Positions 44,353-54,224 are shown, counted from the first letter of the stretch. The stretch is 64,000 nucleotides of DNA from Bartonella raoultii (GCF_019659805.1 NZ_JAIFRO010000002.1:186001-250000), one strand, 5' to 3'. Numbers and translations: made by a program. Notes: generated by a model from the letters alone, not told the origin.

Positions 44353-45232
44353 AAGTACGTAAAATCTGGAAAACAGTATCTCCTGTCGCTGGGTTTGGTA
44401 CGCGTTTTCTTCCTGCAACAAAAACAATTCCTGAAGAAATGCTGACAGTTGTTGATAAGTCCGTTATTCAATATGTTGAAGATGAGGCATGTGAGACTGG
44501 TATTGAGCATTTTATTTTTGTTACTGGGCGCAATAAAGCAGTTATTGAAGATTACTTTGATGGACAAGTTAAATTATATGCAACACTTGCTAGACATGGC
44601 AAGAAAGAAGAACTTGAGCATTTACATGATTTACAACCGGCACCAGCGACAGTTTCTTTATACGGCAACAACATCTTTGGGATTAGGGCATGCTCTTTGG
44701 TGTGCACGTGAATGAGTGGGAGAGGAGCTTTTTGCTTTATTATTACCGGATATGCTTATACAAGCTAAAAAGGGGTTTCTTTCTGAAATGATTGCTCTTT
44801 ATGAGAAAACGGGTGGGGGAAATATTAGGAGTGTGATCCTAAAGAAGCGCATAAATATGCTATTGTTGAGAAAGGAAAACAGCTTACAAACGGCTTTGAA
44901 ATTGAACAAATGGTAGAAAAGTCGACAAAAGGAACAGCATCATCAAATTTATATATTAATGGGCGTTATATTTTGTAACCAGAAATTTTAAATATTCTTT
45001 CTAGTTAGAAACGAAGAGCAAAAAATGAACTTCAGTTAATAGATGCGATGATGCGACTTTTAAATGAACAAGATTTTTTGGTTTCCAGTTAGAGGGACTC
45101 ACTTTTGATTGTGGTTTTAAAGCTAGTTTTATTGAAGCAAAAGTTGCATTTTCTCTAGCGCGTGCTGATATGCATAGCCAAGTTTTGGCTTCATTAAAAA
45201 ATTTACTAAAAACTATTAAAGTTGAAAAGTAA
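44353..45232 (+). pseudogene. galU: Decayed galU (UTP-glucose-1-phosphate uridylyltransferase)
   Basis: Almost the full length of GalU can be read, but only by changing frame several times. Segments in order are PVAGFGTRFLPATKTIPEEM, VIQYVEDEACETGIEHF, FVTGRNKAVIEDYFD, LQPAPATVSLY, a shift near 44670, LGLGHALWCARE, an in-frame TGA at 44713-44715, EELFALLLPDML, a shift near 44830, CDPKEAHKYAIVEKGK, NLYINGRYIL, an in-frame TAA at 44976-44978 (in place of Gln), a further shift, then LEGLTFDCGF and FIEAKVAFSLARADMH to the stop. The intact enzyme makes UDP-glucose. With at least two stops and several frameshifts no functional product is possible. It sits directly upstream of kdsD. Confidence 0.93.
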
Positions 45233-45272
45233 TATAGATTTCCCATTTAAGATCGTTTATTGAATTTTCATT

Positions 45273-46268
45273 ATGACAATACAATCTCCTCATATGCCAA
45301 TTTTGCAAAATGCTGTTACGTCAGCGCTTAAAACAATTGCGAGTGAAAAACAGGGGCTTAAAGCTCTAGAAGAAGCTCTTCAAGGAAGTCTCTCTTCTTC
45401 TTTTCAAGCCGCTGTTCAAACTATTAAAAATGCCAATGGTCATGTAGTGATTACCGGTCTTGGAAAAAGTGGCCATATAGGTACAAAAATTGCTGCAACT
45501 TTAGCTTCAACAGGGACGCCTGCTTTTTTTGTACATGCTGCAGAAGCCAATCATGGGGATCTTGGTATGATTGGATCTGATGATGTTCTTCTTGCTTTGT
45601 CTTGGTCTGGTGAAACTCTTGAATTAAGTGGCATTATAAAGTATGCCGCGCGTTTTCGCACGCCACTTATTGCAATAACATCCGGTGAAAACTCCGTATT
45701 AGGTCGACAAGCTGATATTATACTCTTGTTGCCAAAGGTGGAGGAAGCTTGTCCTCATGGACTTGCACCTACAACTTCTACAGTTATGCAGTTAGCAATA
45801 GGTGATGCATTGGCTGTTGCTCTCTTAGAAATGCGTGGTTTTACAGCAACGGATTTTAAAATTTATCATCCTAGTGGTTCTCTTGGTGCAAGTCTTCAAT
45901 ATGTGCGTGATATTATGCATAAAGGGACAAGCCTTCCCTTGGTTGTACAGGGTACATCTATGACGGAAGCGATGAATGTTTTGGTTGAAAAACATTTTGG
46001 TTGTGTTGGTGTTGTAAATAAAAAAGGCGAATTAATTGGAATTGTGACTGATGGTGATCTTGCGCGCAATATGCATCTTAATCTATCAACATTCAGTGTT
46101 GATAAGGTTATGACGAAAGATTCCAAAATTATGGAGCCCGATACACTTGTTGGTGCTGCCATAGCTTTTATTAATAAGCATCACATTGGGGCTTTTTTTG
46201 TGGTTGAAGATAAAAAACCAGTAGGAATTATTCATTTCCACGATCTTTTGCGCATAGGCGCTGCTTAA
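45273..46268 (+). CDS. kdsD: Arabinose-5-phosphate isomerase (KdsD/KpsF)
   Basis: This 331-residue enzyme converts ribulose 5-phosphate to arabinose 5-phosphate, the first step to Kdo for lipopolysaccharide. A SIS domain covers about residues 40-180 (VVITGLGKSGHIGTKIAATL, HAAEANHGDLGMI, SWSGETLEL). The conserved CPHGLAPTTSTVMQLAIGDA segment is split over residues 150-172, and two CBS domains follow (about 205-260 and 272-328). Length and order are those of the family. It follows the decayed galU by 40 bases, so both may once have formed a sugar-nucleotide unit. Confidence 0.95.
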   Translation: MTIQSPHMPILQNAVTSALKTIASEKQGLKALEEALQGSLSSSFQAAVQTIKNANGHVVITGLGKSGHIGTKIAATLASTGTPAFFVHAAEANHGDLGMIGSDDVLLALSWSGETLELSGIIKYAARFRTPLIAITSGENSVLGRQADIILLLPKVEEACPHGLAPTTSTVMQLAIGDALAVALLEMRGFTATDFKIYHPSGSLGASLQYVRDIMHKGTSLPLVVQGTSMTEAMNVLVEKHFGCVGVVNKKGELIGIVTDGDLARNMHLNLSTFSVDKVMTKDSKIMEPDTLVGAAIAFINKHHIGAFFVVEDKKPVGIIHFHDLLRIGAA

Positions 46269-46515
46269 GTTGATATGCTTATTTCAGATTAAATTATGAT
46301 TTAAAGCAAAAGAGTCTTCTTCTCATAAAGTTTTTGCACATTGTAACCTTCTTAATATTTCTTGAAAAGATGGTTGTTTTGTACATTTCCTTTATAGATA
46401 ACTCTCTGTGTGTCTTTATCTGTTTGAGAGAAAAACTGTATTAGGAGGAGAAAGCATCGCCTCCTGTTACGCACATATGTAAATTTTTTTAAGAACAGCT
46501 ATAATTTTATTTGAT

Positions 46516-46875
46516 TTAAAATTTTCGTTTAAGAAAAAACTGTGATCCTGTGTATGATGTACATAGAAGTTGTGTTGCATTATGTGACATCGTACAACTG
46601 ACTTGAGATATTGTTCCACGAAGAATAGAACGTATTTCCATTTCTATATGTTGAGCACTGACATAATTATATGTTCCTTCGGATAATTTTTCTTTTGTAT
46701 CTGCTGCATGCGTTTCAAAAACACCATTTCGGAAAGAAGAAATAATACCGTTTTCATCAACCCACTGACCTTCAATTCCATCTGGTATATCGGGGGTATA
46801 ATATTGTGAGACACCACAGGAAGCTAATATGAAAGCGGTGATTGTAAGACATAAAATATGGTAGATGCTTTTCAT
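46516..46875 (-). CDS. Omp10-like outer-membrane lipoprotein
   Basis: This 119-residue lipoprotein has a signal peptide with lipobox L-A-S-C (Cys 20). The mature part reads PDGIEGQWVDENGIISSFRN, FETHAADTKEKLSEGTYNY and RSILRGTISQVSCTM, closely resembling Brucella Omp10, a surface-exposed minor outer-membrane lipoprotein. Two cysteines near the end (VSCT and LLCT) are as in Omp10. It stands alone, divergent from the regulator gene at 47130. The molecular function is unknown. Confidence 0.88.
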   Translation of the reverse strand: MKSIYHILCLTITAFILASCGVSQYYTPDIPDGIEGQWVDENGIISSFRNGVFETHAADTKEKLSEGTYNYVSAQHIEMEIRSILRGTISQVSCTMSHNATQLLCTSYTGSQFFLKRKF

Positions 46876-47129
46876 GTGTTTTACTCTATTTTTATTACTC
46901 TTCTCTTCAAACTTCTATAATTTTGTTAAATTATTCATGAGTCAATATAAAAAATTTGATAAAAATCAATGAAAAAGCAAAAAAATGGAAAAAAATGCCT
47001 TAATGTTGTATTTTATTAGCGGCTTTATGAAGTTCGTTAGGTGAAACACAAGAGGTAATATATTTCTTATGGTTTACAATAATTATTACATTAAGTCGCT
47101 TAGTCGTTTCAAAGGAAATTATTAAAGTT

Positions 47130-48515
47130 ATGGTTGGTCCCATTCTTGTTGCGAGTGAAGATTATGGGAGGCGTATAGAGCTTTCTGCTATGCTCCGAGG
47201 TTTTGGTTACCGTGTCATTGAAGCAGAAAATGGCCTTCGTACGATTGATCTTTTACATAGACGTAAAAATATTGTTCTTGCACTTCTTGATGTCGTTATG
47301 AGCGATTTGAGTGTAGGTGATTTGATTAAAATGATCAGAGTTGCTGGTGTCTCTATTCCTATTGTTGTGATAGCACAACAAGAAAATCAAGAATTACTCC
47401 AGAAAGCTTTAACAGCTGGTGCTGTTGATTATTGGATTCATCCGGTTACGTTATTGCGGTTAAGAGTTACTTTGGATACGCTTGCTCTTATTTCAGCACT
47501 AGAACGTGAGGTTCGCTATATGCGGAGAAGAAATGAGAATCATTTGCGGTTTTCTGATCTTTGCGTAAAAAGTAGGGTAATGCAGGTTGTTTTAGAAAAA
47601 TCGAAAAAAGCAGCGGCTTCTTTAGATAATCTTTTGATAGAAGGTGAAGTTGGAACTGGTCGTGAAACATTAGCACGCATTATTCATCATGAAGGTTTGT
47701 TATCTGAGGGTGCTTTTGTTCGCTTTCAATGTTCAGCTATCATTGATCCAGAAGAAGAAAATCGTCAGTGGTTTAAAGAGTTTTTACCTTTGGTTTCTTC
47801 TCTTGAAAAGGGAACACTTTGCCTTTGTGATGTTGATCGACTTGAGCCAATACAGCAAAAACGTTTTTCCCAATATCTTAAAGAGAGGGAAAAGACAATC
47901 AAAGATACTCCTCCTGCCTTTCGTATTATAGCTATTTCATCATCGCGTCTTTCAGGTTTGGTTAAAGAAGATTGTTTTTCACACAGTTTATTTGAAGAAC
48001 TTTCTCAATTATCTATCAGTGTTCCTGCTTTGCGAGAATTGAGAGATGATTTTCCAGAACTTACACAGCATTTAATTGACCGCATTATTACAGAAACAGG
48101 GCGTTCACATGTGCATGGTTTAGCCGGATCAGCACTTTCATTGCTTATGCAGTATGATTGGCCAGGTAATCGCGATGAGCTTGAGAATTTTCTATTTCGT
48201 GCGGTTTTACTGAGTGAGGGGCCTCTGTTAACTGTTCGAGATTTTCCTCAATTAATGGGAAATTCATTCGTGAGTGTTCCCAATATTATTGAGAGCAACG
48301 TACAAGAAGATTATGAACAAGAAACTATACAATTTTTGGATGCGGATGGGCATGTTCGTACTTTTGCAGAGATGGAACATGATATTATTGAAAAAGCGGT
48401 TAAACATTATAAGGGACATATGAGTGAGATTGCACGCCGCCTTCGCATAGGACGCTCCACGCTTTATCGTAAAATAGAAGAATTAAGAGCGATAAAAAAC
48501 CGAGAACGAATGTAA
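47130..48515 (+). CDS. Degenerate NtrC-family response regulator (no GAFTGA)
   Basis: This 461-residue protein has the three-domain layout of sigma-54 activators: receiver (1-120), AAA+ (about 145-375) and Fis-type helix-turn-helix (about 425-455; MSEIARRLRIGRSTLYRKIE). The receiver keeps the phospho-acceptor Asp 54 (LALLDVVMSD) and acidic pair E10/D11, but the switch Thr/Ser is Ala 82 and the conserved Lys is His 104. Walker A is GEVGTGRE, with Arg for Lys at 179. The sigma-54 contact loop GAFTGA is absent, and Walker B is altered (GTLCLCDVD). It is therefore unlikely to activate sigma-54 promoters in the normal way and may act as a simple DNA-binding regulator. It stands alone, with no histidine kinase beside it. 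The targets are unknown. Confidence 0.85.
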   Translation: MVGPILVASEDYGRRIELSAMLRGFGYRVIEAENGLRTIDLLHRRKNIVLALLDVVMSDLSVGDLIKMIRVAGVSIPIVVIAQQENQELLQKALTAGAVDYWIHPVTLLRLRVTLDTLALISALEREVRYMRRRNENHLRFSDLCVKSRVMQVVLEKSKKAAASLDNLLIEGEVGTGRETLARIIHHEGLLSEGAFVRFQCSAIIDPEEENRQWFKEFLPLVSSLEKGTLCLCDVDRLEPIQQKRFSQYLKEREKTIKDTPPAFRIIAISSSRLSGLVKEDCFSHSLFEELSQLSISVPALRELRDDFPELTQHLIDRIITETGRSHVHGLAGSALSLLMQYDWPGNRDELENFLFRAVLLSEGPLLTVRDFPQLMGNSFVSVPNIIESNVQEDYEQETIQFLDADGHVRTFAEMEHDIIEKAVKHYKGHMSEIARRLRIGRSTLYRKIEELRAIKNRERM

Positions 48516-48542
48516 AATCCATAATAAGAGATATGATTTTTC

Positions 48543-48560
48543 AAAAAGCTGTAGCTTTTT
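48543..48560 (+). terminator. Probable terminator after the NtrC-like gene
   Basis: The self-complementary stretch AAAAAGCTGTAGCTTTTT, ending in five T, lies 27 bases after the stop codon at 48515. The stem is AAAAAGC/GCTTTTT with a 4-base loop. It is short but placed as expected. Confidence 0.55.
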
Positions 48561-48849
48561 GCTGAAAGTGATGGAGAAGTTTTGATTTTTAAAAAATATT
48601 ATTTATTATTAGAGTCTAAAGATTAAAGATGTATTTTAAAGCTTTATTAAGCAAAAATTTTATTCGATAAAAATATTTTTTCTTTTTTGTACTAAATACA
48701 ATTCTAGAATCATTAAGGCGAGACCTATATTTCCTAAAACAAGGGGTGGAGTTCTGCTTAGTGCGCAATTATAATGAGAATTATTGATTTTTATATCGTC
48801 GTTTGTATTTATGGTGTGCAGTAATTAAAAAATGGAAAGTTGATCCTCT
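48561..48849. other. AT-rich leader region of the phospholipase D gene
   Basis: About 290 bases without a gene. GGAAAG at 48834-48839 lies ten bases before TTG 48850 and supports that start. No other element was recognised. Confidence 0.35.
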
Positions 48850-50421
48850 TTGACTCTGTTACAAATTGTTATCGGTTTTATCATATTTTTTTTGGTTGCG
48901 TCTATGTTAGCTATTTATACATATGGACGTTTTGTTAAAAATGCACGAGGGGAGTGTTCTTATGCATTAGCTATAAAAAATGATGAGACTAAACTTGATC
49001 GTATAGTAAGCCAATTAGCAAAAAAATCAGATGGGTTAGGAGTTGATAAAGATGCTCTTTCTCTGATTATTAGCAATTTGGATGCTTTTTGTGTTCGTGC
49101 GATAGGAGCAGCACAGGCAGGGCGTAGTCTTGACCTCATGTATTATATTTGGGATGATGATTTAACGGGACGTTTATTATTAAGTGAAATCGTAGAGGCT
49201 GCTGATCGTGGTGTTCGAGTACGCCTTCTTTTAGACGATATTAATGCGCAAGCACGTGATCCAGCATATATTGCGCTAGATAAGCATCCTAACATCGAGG
49301 TGAGGATGTTTAATCCAGGACGTTCACGAAAAGGAGGATTGCGTCGTGGTTTAGAAATTTTTTTGCGGGCAATTACTGTAACACGGAGAATGCATAATAA
49401 GGCTTTTATTGTAGATGGCCGAGTCGCTTTTGTAGGGGGACGAAACCTTGCAGATTCTTATTTTGATGCTGGTGAAGAATCACATTTTAGAGATTTGGAT
49501 TTGATGTTAATTGGTCCTTCGGTTAAAAAAGTAGAAACCATTTTTGATGATTTTTGGAATAGTTCTGTCGTTTTACCGATTCATACTTTAGTTGTTCCTA
49601 AAAGTGCAAGTGACCTTGGCTATTGGAAGGATAAATTACGAAATTTTCGTGATTCCAAGGTTGCAAAAGTTTATTTAGATTATATCAAGGAACATATTAA
49701 TTTTGACTGTTTTATTCAAACAGGAAAGCGATTATTTTTAGCAGATAAAGTGGTTGTTCTTTCTGATCCTCCGGAAAAAGCATTACGCAAAAAAGCAGGA
49801 AATTGGCTGATGAAGGTGCTCTCACAGGTGATTGGAAATGCCCAAAAGACGGTTCAGATTACATCACCTTATTTTGTACCTGGTAAAGGAGGAACGCAGA
49901 ATTTTAGCAGTTTGGTTGCAAAAGGTGTGGATGTCAAAATTCTTACAAACTCCTTAGCAGCTACTGATGTAGCACTTGTACATGGCGGTTATGTACCATA
50001 TCGTAAAGCGTTGTTAAAAAGTGGTGTTAAACTTTATGAGTTAAAACCGGGCGGAAACACTTATGGGTTACGACTGTTTCGTTCAAGTAAGGCAAGTTTA
50101 CATGCCAAAGCTTTTTTAGTTGATCGTAAGACTGCTTTTATTGGTTCTTTAAACTTTGATCCAAGATCAGCTGCACTGAATACAGAAATGGGCATTCTTT
50201 TTGAATGTGCACCTATTACAGCGCGTTTAGATTTGCTCTTTTCTGAAGAAACAACAGGTGAAATGAGTTATCATCTCCGTCTTGGTAAAAATAATCGTAT
50301 TTATTGGGATTTTATTGAGAACGAAAAAGAGTATAGCCTTGATTATGAACCAGAAAGCAACTTTTGGCGTCGTGCATTTGCAAAAATAATAAGTTGGTTA
50401 CCTATTGAATCACAATTATAG
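48850..50421 (+). CDS. Phospholipase D family protein (cardiolipin-synthase-like)
   Basis: This 523-residue membrane-anchored protein has an N-terminal transmembrane helix (LLQIVIGFIIFFLVASMLA) and two HKD motifs: MHNKAFIVDGRVAFVGGRN (near 181-199) and LHAKAFLVDRKTAFIGSLNF (near 420-439). These form one phosphatidyl-transfer site. It resembles the cardiolipin synthase ClsC/YmdC-type branch of the superfamily, but phospholipase or endonuclease activity cannot be excluded by sequence. TTG 48850 is used because it starts the hydrophobic anchor; the first in-frame ATG (48904) would cut it. It is a single-gene unit between the regulator and guaB. Confidence 0.85.
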   Translation: MTLLQIVIGFIIFFLVASMLAIYTYGRFVKNARGECSYALAIKNDETKLDRIVSQLAKKSDGLGVDKDALSLIISNLDAFCVRAIGAAQAGRSLDLMYYIWDDDLTGRLLLSEIVEAADRGVRVRLLLDDINAQARDPAYIALDKHPNIEVRMFNPGRSRKGGLRRGLEIFLRAITVTRRMHNKAFIVDGRVAFVGGRNLADSYFDAGEESHFRDLDLMLIGPSVKKVETIFDDFWNSSVVLPIHTLVVPKSASDLGYWKDKLRNFRDSKVAKVYLDYIKEHINFDCFIQTGKRLFLADKVVVLSDPPEKALRKKAGNWLMKVLSQVIGNAQKTVQITSPYFVPGKGGTQNFSSLVAKGVDVKILTNSLAATDVALVHGGYVPYRKALLKSGVKLYELKPGGNTYGLRLFRSSKASLHAKAFLVDRKTAFIGSLNFDPRSAALNTEMGILFECAPITARLDLLFSEETTGEMSYHLRLGKNNRIYWDFIENEKEYSLDYEPESNFWRRAFAKIISWLPIESQL

Positions 50422-50568
50422 ATTTTATAAATATTTTATTAAGGAATTATTTAATTTTTCTTTTCATTTTATTTGTAGCATGGCATAATTCATTGCCAAT
50501 CCACAACGTATGATAACCGCAGTTGTATTTAAGCTCCGTGCGGCGTTTTATTATAAAGGAATTTGGCG

Positions 50569-52068
50569 ATGGCAAAGATTGTTGAAACGGGGACAGGTGC
50601 ATTAGCACTGACTTTTGATGATGTGCTTTTACAACCTGGCTATTCTCTTGTTATGCCAAGCCAGGTAGATTTGAGAACGCGTATTGCTGCTGATATCAAA
50701 CTTAATTTACCATTGCTTTCTGCTGCGATGGATACTGTAACGGAATCACGGTTAGCAATTGCTATGGCCCAAGCTGGTGGACTTGGTGTTATTCATCGTA
50801 ATATGTCTCCTGCAGAGCAAGCTGAAGAAGTCCGCCAGGTAAAGAAATTTGAATCTGGTATGGTTGTTAATCCTGTAACAATTGGGCCAAATGCAACACT
50901 TGAAGAAGCGAAAGCTTTGATGCATTCTCATAGTATTTCAGGAATCCCTGTTGTTGAAAACAGTGAGAGAGGTGAGACTGCGGGACGGCTTGTTGGTATT
51001 TTAACAAATAGGGATGTACGTTTTGCATCAGATCCAAAACAAAAAATTTATGAATTAATGACGCATGAAAATTTAATCACAGTGCGTGAAAATGTTCAAT
51101 TGAATGAAGCAAAGTATCTTTTACATCATCATCGTATTGAAAAGTTATTGGTTATAGATGAACACAATCGCTGTGTTGGTTTGGTAACGGTTAAAGATAT
51201 TGAAAAAGCGCAATTAAATCCAAATGCTGCTAAAGATTCTCAAGGGCGCTTACGTGTTGGAGCGGCTAGTAGTGTGGGAAATGATGGAATTGAGCGGGCG
51301 GAACGACTCATTGATGCTGGTGTTGATGTTTTGGTAATTGATACAGCACATGGGCATTCTCAACGTGTGTTAGAAACCGTTGAGAGGATTAAAAAAATGA
51401 GAGTCTCATCCGTTGTTATTGCAGGTAATGTAGCAACGTCCCAAGCAACAAAAGCATTGATTGATAGTGGTGCAGATGCAATAAAGGTTGGTATTGGTCC
51501 TGGTTCTATTTGTACAACGCGAATTGTTGCCGGCGTTGGTGTTCCTCAACTCGCAGCTATTATGAATGCAGCAGAAGTTGCTGAAAAAGCGGGTATTCCT
51601 GTTATTGCTGATGGTGGGATCAAAGCTTCGGGTGATTTTGCTAAAGCTTTAGCAGGGGGGGCTTGTGCTGCTATGATAGGTTCTCTTTTAGCAGGTACAG
51701 ATGAAAGCCCTGGTGAAGTTTATTTGTATCAAGGACGATCTTTTAAAGCTTATCGCGGTATGGGATCAGTTGCTGCTATGGCAAGGGGGTCAGCAGACCG
51801 TTATTTTCAAGATGAAGTTCGTGATGAGCTTAAGTTAGTACCTGAAGGTGTTGAAGGGCAAGTTGCTTATAAAGGGCCTATAGCGTCGGTTTTACATCAA
51901 CTTGCGGGCGGGTTACGTGCTTCAATGGGGTATGTTGGAGCAAAAGATTTGGCAGAGTTTCGTGAAAAAGCAACCTTTGTTCGTATCACGAATGCTGGGC
52001 TTCAGGAAAGCCATACACATGATGTTTCTATCACACGGGAGAGTCCGAATTATCGGGGTCCTATTTAA
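50569..52068 (+). CDS. guaB: Inosine-5'-monophosphate dehydrogenase GuaB
   Basis: This 499-residue enzyme oxidises IMP to XMP with NAD+, the committed step to GMP. The TIM barrel begins [14 protein letters not shown]; two CBS domains interrupt it (about residues 95-215; [10 protein letters not shown] and [12 protein letters not shown]). The catalytic loop is [20 protein letters not shown] with Cys near 310, and the flap has [13 protein letters not shown] 50569 has AAGGA eight bases upstream; TTG 50563 is less likely. guaA is 2.1 kb downstream, with an RsmB-like gene between, an order also seen in Brucella. Confidence 0.96.
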   Translation: MAKIVETGTGALALTFDDVLLQPGYSLVMPSQVDLRTRIAADIKLNLPLLSAAMDTVTESRLAIAMAQAGGLGVIHRNMSPAEQAEEVRQVKKFESGMVVNPVTIGPNATLEEAKALMHSHSISGIPVVENSERGETAGRLVGILTNRDVRFASDPKQKIYELMTHENLITVRENVQLNEAKYLLHHHRIEKLLVIDEHNRCVGLVTVKDIEKAQLNPNAAKDSQGRLRVGAASSVGNDGIERAERLIDAGVDVLVIDTAHGHSQRVLETVERIKKMRVSSVVIAGNVATSQATKALIDSGADAIKVGIGPGSICTTRIVAGVGVPQLAAIMNAAEVAEKAGIPVIADGGIKASGDFAKALAGGACAAMIGSLLAGTDESPGEVYLYQGRSFKAYRGMGSVAAMARGSADRYFQDEVRDELKLVPEGVEGQVAYKGPIASVLHQLAGGLRASMGYVGAKDLAEFREKATFVRITNAGLQESHTHDVSITRESPNYRGPI

Positions 52069-52234
52069 TGGATAAGAGCTTAGATTTTCAGATCAAAAGG
52101 GTGTATTTTTCTTGAGAAAATATAGAGGGATTTTTATATCTTTCTGTGTGATTTGATCCACAAATCTTAAAGGAGGAAAGAATTAGAGGCTGATATTCCA
52201 ATTCTTTCCAGAGGCTTATATAAGATGCAAGGAA

Positions 52235-52384
52235 TTAACTTTTTGTCGTTTTCCGTTCTGTTTTGGACGCACGTTGGCGAGTATTAGCCTGATCACTTTG
52301 GATGGATTTCTTTCCAGGGTTTGAGGGACCTGTATTGTGGCGACTTTTAGATGAAGCCGTTTTTCCATTGTTGTAAGTATTCAT
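52235..52384 (-). CDS. Small basic protein of 49 residues
   Basis: An ORF of 50 codons starts at ATG 52384 (minus strand), with a strong ribosome site AAAAGGAGAAAAT just upstream. The product (MNTYNNGKTASSKSRH...RKTTKS) is hydrophilic and rich in Lys, Arg, Ser, Thr, Asn and Gln. It has no hydrophobic segment or cysteine, and is probably disordered and cationic. I do not recognise a family. The good ribosome site, sensible codon use and position alone in an otherwise empty gap between guaB and the RsmB-like gene support it as real. DNA, RNA or ribosome binding would fit the charge, but is only a guess. A palindrome ACTAGCTAGT lies 27 bases upstream (52411-52420). Confidence 0.7.
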   Translation of the reverse strand: MNTYNNGKTASSKSRHNTGPSNPGKKSIQSDQANTRQRASKTERKTTKS

Positions 52385-52816
52385 TATTTTCTCCTTTTAA
52401 ATTATCTGGCACTAGCTAGTACAGTAAAAACGGTCGTACCAAATAGTGGTTCCAAGCAGTTTTTAAAAAGTTAATATTTTGTTAAGAGTCAAATAGTTTT
52501 GCGGGGATAGAAGCTTTTCTATCTTTTCAACATATACGATATGTGAATGTTGTCTATTGCGTGGATTCAGATTCTTAAATTCTTATTTGACGTAGTACTT
52601 AAGAAGTCTGATAGTTTTTATGTAGTGTATCATGAGAAGAAGTTCTTTATAGAGAGAGTTTAGTTTGCATCCTTAAAGAAGCTTCCATTTCTTTTAGAAG
52701 GACAAAAGTATGAATGAAAAATAGATGAGAGGAAAATCTCAAAATTTAAAAAAGTTAACATAATTAATCATTTATACGTTTTAAAAATATTTATTGAAGT
52801 TCAATAGGAGAAATCT
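52385..52816. other. Intergenic region upstream of small basic gene and RsmB-like gene
   Basis: This 432-base AT-rich gap holds divergent promoters. It contains the perfect 10-bp palindrome ACTAGCTAGT (52411-52420). A small hairpin GATAGAA/TTCTATC with a TTTT tail is at 52506-52527; it could end a short plus-strand transcript, but no gene for it is visible. Confidence 0.4.
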
Positions 52817-54103
52817 ATGCGATTAGGTGGGCGTTTGCAGGCAGCAATAGATATTCTAAAAGAGATAGAAATTCGGCATCGTCCAGTAAGTGAATCTTTA
52901 AAAGATTGGGGGATTTCTCATCGCTTTGCTGGAGTAGGAGATCGTGCAGCAATTGGTACAATTGTTTATGATGTCTTAAGACGACGTTATTCTTTACAGT
53001 GGCGGATGGAAAGTGATGATCTAAAAGACATTGTTTATGGTACTTTATTAGATACTGGAAAAATGACGCTTGAACAAATTGATTGCGCATTAGAGGGGGA
53101 TCGGTTTGCTCCACAGTTATTAGGGATTAAGCAACGTCAATCATGGCAAAAACGACAGTTAGAAGATGCACCAGACTATATTCGTGGTGATATTCCTCAA
53201 TGGTGTCAAGCGCATTTGTATCCTTTATTTTCTGATAATTGGGTTACTGAAGCGATGGCATTAGCAACACGTCCTTCGTTAGATTTACGAGTCAATAGTT
53301 TAAAGACAACACCAGAGAAGGTTCTTAAAGAATTAGAAAAAACCCAAATTCAATCTCTGTCATGGTTTCGGACGGCTTTAAGGATTGCACCGGCAGAAAA
53401 ATTTGAACGTCATCCAAATGTTCAAGTGGAACCAGCTTTTCAAAAGGGATATTTTGAAATACAAGATCTAGGATCTCAAATTGTTGCGTATCTAGTAGAA
53501 GCACAAGCGAGTATGCAGGTGTTGGATTATTGCGCAGGTGCTGGTGGAAAGACATTAGCTTTAGCTGCTAATATGAACAATCGTGGGCAAATTTATGCTT
53601 ATGATATAGATAAAGTGCGTTTTGCGCCTATTTTTGAACGTCTTCGCCGTGCTGGTGTTCGTAATGTACAAACATGGACGCAAAAAGAAGAATTGAAGCC
53701 ATTAGTAGGTCAAATGGATAGAGTTGTGCTAGATGCACCATGTAGCGGTACAGGAACATGGCGTCGTCGTCCTGATGCAAAATGGCGTTTAACGTTAGAA
53801 CAGGTCAAACAACGACAAACAGTACAAAAGGCTATTTTAAATGAGGCTATAGATTATCTTAAACCAAATGGACGCTTAATCTATATTACATGCTCCCTTT
53901 TTGGAGATGAAAACGAGGAGCAAATATCCTATTTTCTTCAACAGCATTCTAATTTTTATCCAATTAATATGCGTACACTTTGGCAAAAACACTTTCATCT
54001 TGCAAATGTACAACCAATCTTTTCAAATTATGGACTGACATTATCACCAGCAACAACAAAAACAGATGGTTTCTTTTTATCTGTATTGCAAAAAAAACAC
54101 TGA
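52817..54103 (+). CDS. RsmB/NOP-family RNA (cytosine-5) methyltransferase
   Basis: This 428-residue SAM-dependent enzyme is of the Fmu/RsmB type, which makes m5C in RNA (16S rRNA C967 for E. coli RsmB). An N-terminal NusB-like helical region (1-140) is followed by the Rossmann domain. The SAM site is LDYCAGAGGKTLALAA (near 237), motif IV VVLDAPCSGTGTWRRRPD carries one cysteine, and motif VI ITCSLFGDENEEQ the catalytic one. It lies between guaB and guaA. Exact RNA target is not provable from sequence, so no symbol is given. Confidence 0.88.
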   Translation: MRLGGRLQAAIDILKEIEIRHRPVSESLKDWGISHRFAGVGDRAAIGTIVYDVLRRRYSLQWRMESDDLKDIVYGTLLDTGKMTLEQIDCALEGDRFAPQLLGIKQRQSWQKRQLEDAPDYIRGDIPQWCQAHLYPLFSDNWVTEAMALATRPSLDLRVNSLKTTPEKVLKELEKTQIQSLSWFRTALRIAPAEKFERHPNVQVEPAFQKGYFEIQDLGSQIVAYLVEAQASMQVLDYCAGAGGKTLALAANMNNRGQIYAYDIDKVRFAPIFERLRRAGVRNVQTWTQKEELKPLVGQMDRVVLDAPCSGTGTWRRRPDAKWRLTLEQVKQRQTVQKAILNEAIDYLKPNGRLIYITCSLFGDENEEQISYFLQQHSNFYPINMRTLWQKHFHLANVQPIFSNYGLTLSPATTKTDGFFLSVLQKKH

Positions 54104-54224
54104 TATGTTTTTTATTTTAAATTTTACAAGAATAAATTTTTACTTTAGCAAATAGGCTTGTGAAAAGAAAAAGATTGAATAACAAATCGCATTGATTATT
54201 TTTACAATTATTGATTGGTTTTTT

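Noticed and set aside
46440-46470. AGGAGG...CCTCCT inverted repeat after kdsD as a terminator
   Set aside because: Stem of only about 6 bp with an 11-base loop and no T-run directly after it; support is too weak to call.
52815-53114. 99-codon minus-strand ORF at the start of the RsmB-like gene
   Set aside because: Shadow ORF fully inside a conserved methyltransferase frame.
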